From Aeromicrobium sp. Leaf350 (lineage in GTDB: Bacteria > Actinomycetota > Actinomycetes > Propionibacteriales > Nocardioidaceae): a stretch of 64,000 nt of DNA. Of the stretch, positions 61,061 through 64,000 are shown piece after piece; within the stretch, counting starts at the first letter, position 1; each line of letters starts with the position of its first letter. A program made the position numbers and the translations under genes. The notes under the pieces are model-generated. The model saw only the letters and a program-made list of their open reading frames with translations. It did not search any database and was not told the origin of the DNA. Location of the stretch: the NCBI RefSeq assembly GCF_916858655.1, contig NZ_CAKASL010000002.1, forward strand, positions 248,001-312,000, read 5' to 3'.

Positions 61061-62314
61061 GTGACCTGGCTGACACGCGACTGGCAGCGGCCCCTGCCGA
61101 CACCCCGTCAGCTGCGCAACGACCTCGTCGTGGGCGTCGTCCTCACGCTGCTCTCGATCCTCTCGCTGTCGGTGTATCGCAGCGCCGCGGGCTCCGCTTC
61201 GCCGGAGCACGGCAACGAGGCCTACCTCTGGTTCGCCGCTGGGGGAGCGCTGCTCGCGTTCCGGCGCCGGTTCCCCCTCGCGGTGATGGTCAGCGGCGCC
61301 GTCATCTTCGCCGTGGTGGGCATCCGGTTCAGCGACCTGACGGGCAACATCACCGTGCAGATGACGCTGTTCGCCTCGATCTACGCCGCCTGGGCCTGGT
61401 CACGCCACTCGCGCGCGCTGCACGTCACGACGGTGCTGGTCGTGGTCGGGATGTTCGCCTGGATCGCCTGGGACTACTCGCGCGCCGACATGCTGCCCGG
61501 CGGCGAGGGGGTCTCGTTCCTATCGCGCAACGCCGCGATCATCGTCTACGGCACCGCCATCAACATCCTCTACTTCTTCGGCGCCATCGCCTGGGGCCAG
61601 GCCGCCTGGATGAGCGCGCGTCGCCGCGGCCTGCTCGAGGCCCAGTTCGAGCGTGAGCGAGGGCGACAGCTGGCCGAGCGTCGTCAGGCCGTGCAGGCCG
61701 AGCGCGTGCGCATCGCCCGCGACCTCCACGACGTCGTGGCGCACCACGTCAGCGGCATGGGCATCCAGGCCACCGGCGCGCGCCGCGTGCTCGAGCGCGA
61801 CCCCGCCCGCGCGGCCGACGCGCTCGAGACCATCGAGTCCGCCTCGCGCCAGGCCGTCGCGCAGATGCACCAGCTCGTGGGGCTGCTGCGCGAGGGCGAC
61901 GAGGACTCCTCCCGCGAGCCGCAGCCCGGCCTGTGCGACATCCTCACGCTGGCCGAGCCGCACGGCACGCCCCGCGTCGAGGTCGAGCTCGTGGGCGATC
62001 GACGCGACATCGACGCGACGATCTCGCTCAACCTGTTCCGCGTGGCCCAGGAGGCCGTCACCAATGCCCGGCGGCACGCCCGCGCCAAGCGCGTCCTCGT
62101 GACGCTGCGGTACCTCGACGACTCCGTCGAGGTCGAGGTCGTCGACGACGGAATCGGTGCGAGCGACGCCCCGACGTCCACCTCCGAGCACGGCGGCTTC
62201 GGCCTGGCGGGCATCCGCGAGCGAGCCGCGATGTTGAGCGGGCAGCTCGAGATCGGCAACCGACCCCACGGCGGCTACCGGGTGCGCGTGCGCGCGCCCC
62301 GCGAGACGGCCTGA
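61061..62314 (+). CDS. NarL-type sensor histidine kinase
   Basis: 417 residues from GTG at 61061. N-terminal membrane region of about five helices, dimerisation helix with the phospho-His in [20 protein letters not shown] (HisKA_3), HATPase N-box [24 protein letters not shown] and [15 protein letters not shown]. Autophosphorylates and signals to the regulator encoded 24 bp downstream. The extracellular loops are short, suggesting a membrane or intracellular stimulus. Confidence 0.93.
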   Translation: MTWLTRDWQRPLPTPRQLRNDLVVGVVLTLLSILSLSVYRSAAGSASPEHGNEAYLWFAAGGALLAFRRRFPLAVMVSGAVIFAVVGIRFSDLTGNITVQMTLFASIYAAWAWSRHSRALHVTTVLVVVGMFAWIAWDYSRADMLPGGEGVSFLSRNAAIIVYGTAINILYFFGAIAWGQAAWMSARRRGLLEAQFERERGRQLAERRQAVQAERVRIARDLHDVVAHHVSGMGIQATGARRVLERDPARAADALETIESASRQAVAQMHQLVGLLREGDEDSSREPQPGLCDILTLAEPHGTPRVEVELVGDRRDIDATISLNLFRVAQEAVTNARRHARAKRVLVTLRYLDDSVEVEVVDDGIGASDAPTSTSEHGGFGLAGIRERAAMLSGQLEIGNRPHGGYRVRVRAPRETA

Positions 62315-62338
62315 GCACCACCACATGAGGGAGACACG

Positions 62339-62977
62339 ATGACGACGGTCCTGCTGGTCGACGACCAGGACCTCATCCGCAAGGGCTTCACGATGATCCT
62401 CGGCGTCGAGGACGACATCGACGTCATCGGTGAGGCCAGCGACGGTGCCGACGCGGTCGCGAAGGTCGAGGCCCTCCAGCCCGACGTCGTGCTGATGGAC
62501 GTGCAGATGCCCGGGGTCGACGGCATCGAGGCCACGCGTCGCGTCGTCGAGGCCCACCCCGACACGAAGGTCGTCATCCTCACGACCTTCGACGACGACC
62601 AGTACCTGTTCGACGCGCTCGACGCCGGCGCCAGCGGGTTCCTGCTCAAGAACTGCCCGGCCGACGACCTGATCAGCGCCATCCGCCTGGCCGCGGGCGG
62701 GCACTCGCTGCTGGCTCCCGAGGTCACCGAGCGCGTCATCGCGCGATCAGCGCGCGGCAGCGTCACCGCCGACCCGCGCATCGACGAGCTCACCGAGCGG
62801 GAGCGCGACGTGCTCGTCGCCATGGCGAAGGGCATGAGCAACGCCGAGATCGCACAGGAGCTGTTCGTCAGCCCCGCCACGGTCAAGTCCCACGTCTCGC
62901 ACGTGCTCGCCAAGCTCGACGCGCGTGACCGCGTGCAGGCCGTCATCACGGCCTACCGCGCCGGCCTGATGCAGTAG
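62339..62977 (+). CDS. NarL/FixJ family response regulator
   Basis: 212 residues. Receiver domain with phospho-acceptor Asp54 (VVLMDVQMPGVDG) and acid pair in LLVDDQD; LuxR-type HTH at the C-terminus (ELTERERDVLVAMAKGMSNA, SPATVKSHVSHVLAKLDARD). Partner of the kinase encoded upstream. The exporter gene that follows is a likely target, as is common for this pairing. Confidence 0.95.
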   Translation: MTTVLLVDDQDLIRKGFTMILGVEDDIDVIGEASDGADAVAKVEALQPDVVLMDVQMPGVDGIEATRRVVEAHPDTKVVILTTFDDDQYLFDALDAGASGFLLKNCPADDLISAIRLAAGGHSLLAPEVTERVIARSARGSVTADPRIDELTERERDVLVAMAKGMSNAEIAQELFVSPATVKSHVSHVLAKLDARDRVQAVITAYRAGLMQ

Positions 62978-62979
62978 AC

Positions 62980-63009
62980 ACCGGCGAAGCCGGTCGCGGT
63001 CGGCCGACC
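62980..63009 (+). terminator. Possible terminator or operator after the response regulator gene
   Basis: A 6-bp stem ACCGGC-GAA-GCCGGT starts 2 bp after the stop and is followed by the 12-bp palindrome GGTCGGCCGACC at 62998-63009. Either an attenuated terminator or a binding site for the regulator before the exporter gene. Confidence 0.45.
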
Positions 63010-63132
63010 CTGGCGGCAACCATCGGTGGGTTCCCTCCGTCGAAAGGATGAGGCAGCTCGGCGGCACGGGTGACGTCACGAACCGCTCTCGCGGCCGATG
63101 TGGCACGGCGCCGTTCCTCCTAGGTTGGAACC

Positions 63133-64000
63133 ATGATCGACGTCACCTCCCTCAGCCGTCAGTTCGGCGACCACCTCGCCGTCGACGACGTGAGCTTCAG
63201 TGTCCGACCCGGCCGCATGACCGGTTTCGTCGGCGCCAACGGCGCTGGCAAGACCACCACCATGCGGATGATCATGGGTGTCCTCGCGCCCAGCGGTGGG
63301 GAGGTGCTCTGGAACGGGGAACCCATCACGGCCGACACGCGCCGCACCTTCGGCTACATGCCCGAGGAGCGCGGGCTGTACCCGCGGATGAAGATCCGCG
63401 AGCAGCTCGTCTACTTCGCGCGGCTGCACGGCTTCAATCGCACCGATGCCACGGCGCGCGCCGATGACCTGCTGGAGCACTTCGGCATCATCGACCGCGC
63501 CGACGACCTGCTCGACGATCTCTCGTTGGGCAACCAGCAGCGCATCCAGATCGCCGCGGCCCTGATCCACCAGCCGTCCGCCCTCGTGCTCGACGAGCCG
63601 TTCAGCGGCCTCGACCCGCTCGCGGTCGACGCGATGGTCGACCTGCTGCGCCGCGAGGCCAAGGACCTCCCGCTGCTCTTCTCGAGCCACCAGCTCGACC
63701 TCGTCGAGCGCCTCTGCGACGACCTCGTGATCCTGTCCGGCGGCAAGCTCGTCGCCTACGGAGCCGTCGACGAGCTGCGCGGCCAGGGCGCCGACCGCTA
63801 CCGCGTGGTGATGGACGGCAGCGACGCCGCCTGGCTGCGTGACCTGCGCGGCATCACCGTGCGTGACGTCGACGGCAGCACCGCCCTCGTCGACCTCGAC
63901 GGCATCTCGCCGACCGAGCTCACCCGCGCAGCCGTCGAGCGCGGCCCCATCGTCGAGATCAGCCGAGCCCGCCAGCCCCTGTCCGAGATCTTCCGGGAGG
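63133..64000 (+). CDS. ABC exporter ATP-binding protein (NatA-like), 3' end outside the window
   Basis: The first 289 residues are present and remain open at the window edge. P-loop FVGANGAGKTTTMRM, Q-loop TFGYMPEERGLYP, signature LSLGNQQRIQIAAAL, Walker B ALVLDEPFSGLDP and switch His in LFSSHQLDLVERL; the C-terminal DUF4162-like domain begins near residue 215. Such ATPases pair with ABC-2 permeases and export ions, lipids or peptides. It follows the two-component system and is probably controlled by it. Confidence 0.93.
   Translation, partial: MIDVTSLSRQFGDHLAVDDVSFSVRPGRMTGFVGANGAGKTTTMRMIMGVLAPSGGEVLWNGEPITADTRRTFGYMPEERGLYPRMKIREQLVYFARLHGFNRTDATARADDLLEHFGIIDRADDLLDDLSLGNQQRIQIAAALIHQPSALVLDEPFSGLDPLAVDAMVDLLRREAKDLPLLFSSHQLDLVERLCDDLVILSGGKLVAYGAVDELRGQGADRYRVVMDGSDAAWLRDLRGITVRDVDGSTALVDLDGISPTELTRAAVERGPIVEISRARQPLSEIFRE

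Overview
The window is about 64 kb of GC-rich chromosome with dense, mostly short-gapped operons, frequent ATGA/TGATG stop-start overlaps and many GTG starts. Gene content and order (glnA, an RDD protein, a DUF4191-type protein and lipA; a near-perfect GlnR box in front of glnA; many IclR regulators; aromatic catabolism) point to an actinobacterium, most likely of the Nocardioidaceae (Aeromicrobium/Nocardioides type). The genus is an inference.

Layout. 1-9 kb: end of a drug-type ABC exporter with a WYL regulator, an epoxide hydrolase, an SDR and a SnoaL-like lipoprotein, an amino-acid permease coupled to a P1 (DmpA-type) peptidase, and selO. 9-20.5 kb: a complete aromatic meta-cleavage pathway. 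It contains a TfdB/MhpA-type flavin hydroxylase, an MhpB-type extradiol dioxygenase, a ring-cleavage-product hydrolase, an MHS-family importer, GntR and IclR regulators, and an oppositely oriented hydratase-acetaldehyde dehydrogenase-aldolase operon. 20.5-34.5 kb: an IclR gene, then a long tightly packed plus-strand operon. That operon encodes HyuA, a HyuB carrying a C-terminal four-cysteine zinc-type domain, a two-subunit LigAB-type dioxygenase, a CUT2-type ABC importer, a second IclR, a dienelactone hydrolase, two alpha/beta hydrolases and a class II aldolase. A palindrome TTCCG-N5-CGGAA occurs three times at the promoters of this locus and suggests one IclR regulon. 34.5-42 kb: a flavin monooxygenase, a RibD-C protein, a DsbA-like protein, an old-yellow-enzyme homologue, and a pcaFIJ-pcaR beta-ketoadipate end-pathway operon with a double palindromic operator.

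42-46.5 kb: a GAF-ANTAR regulator and a TetR-controlled operon of a 56-residue membrane peptide, a membrane-anchored linalool-dehydratase-like protein and an MpaB/DUF2236-type oxygenase. I know of no description of this combination, and it is one of the two best candidates for an unstudied system. 46.5-49.2 kb: acyl-CoA thioesterase, MFS exporter and divergent HxlR regulator. 49.2-52.1 kb: an LPGTG cell-wall-anchored protein, two structurally equivalent hairpins, and a membrane-anchored HIRAN-like protein.

52.18-56.90 kb: a 4.7-kb integrative element (tyrosine integrase, MerR-type excisionase, rolling-circle Rep, an HTH-like protein and two unknown proteins). It is bounded by a perfect 20-bp direct repeat whose right copy is the 3' end of glnA. 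It carries no recognisable transfer gene. 56.9-64 kb is core genome: glnA with a four-half-site GlnR operator, an RDD protein, a lipoprotein, a DUF4191-type protein, lipA, a NarL-type two-component system and the start of another ABC exporter.

Functionally the window is a catabolic district. Aromatic or aromatic-derived substrates are imported, hydroxylated, cleaved by extradiol dioxygenases and funnelled to pyruvate, acetyl-CoA and succinyl-CoA, under at least four IclR regulators. No rRNA, tRNA, CRISPR array or insertion sequence was seen.
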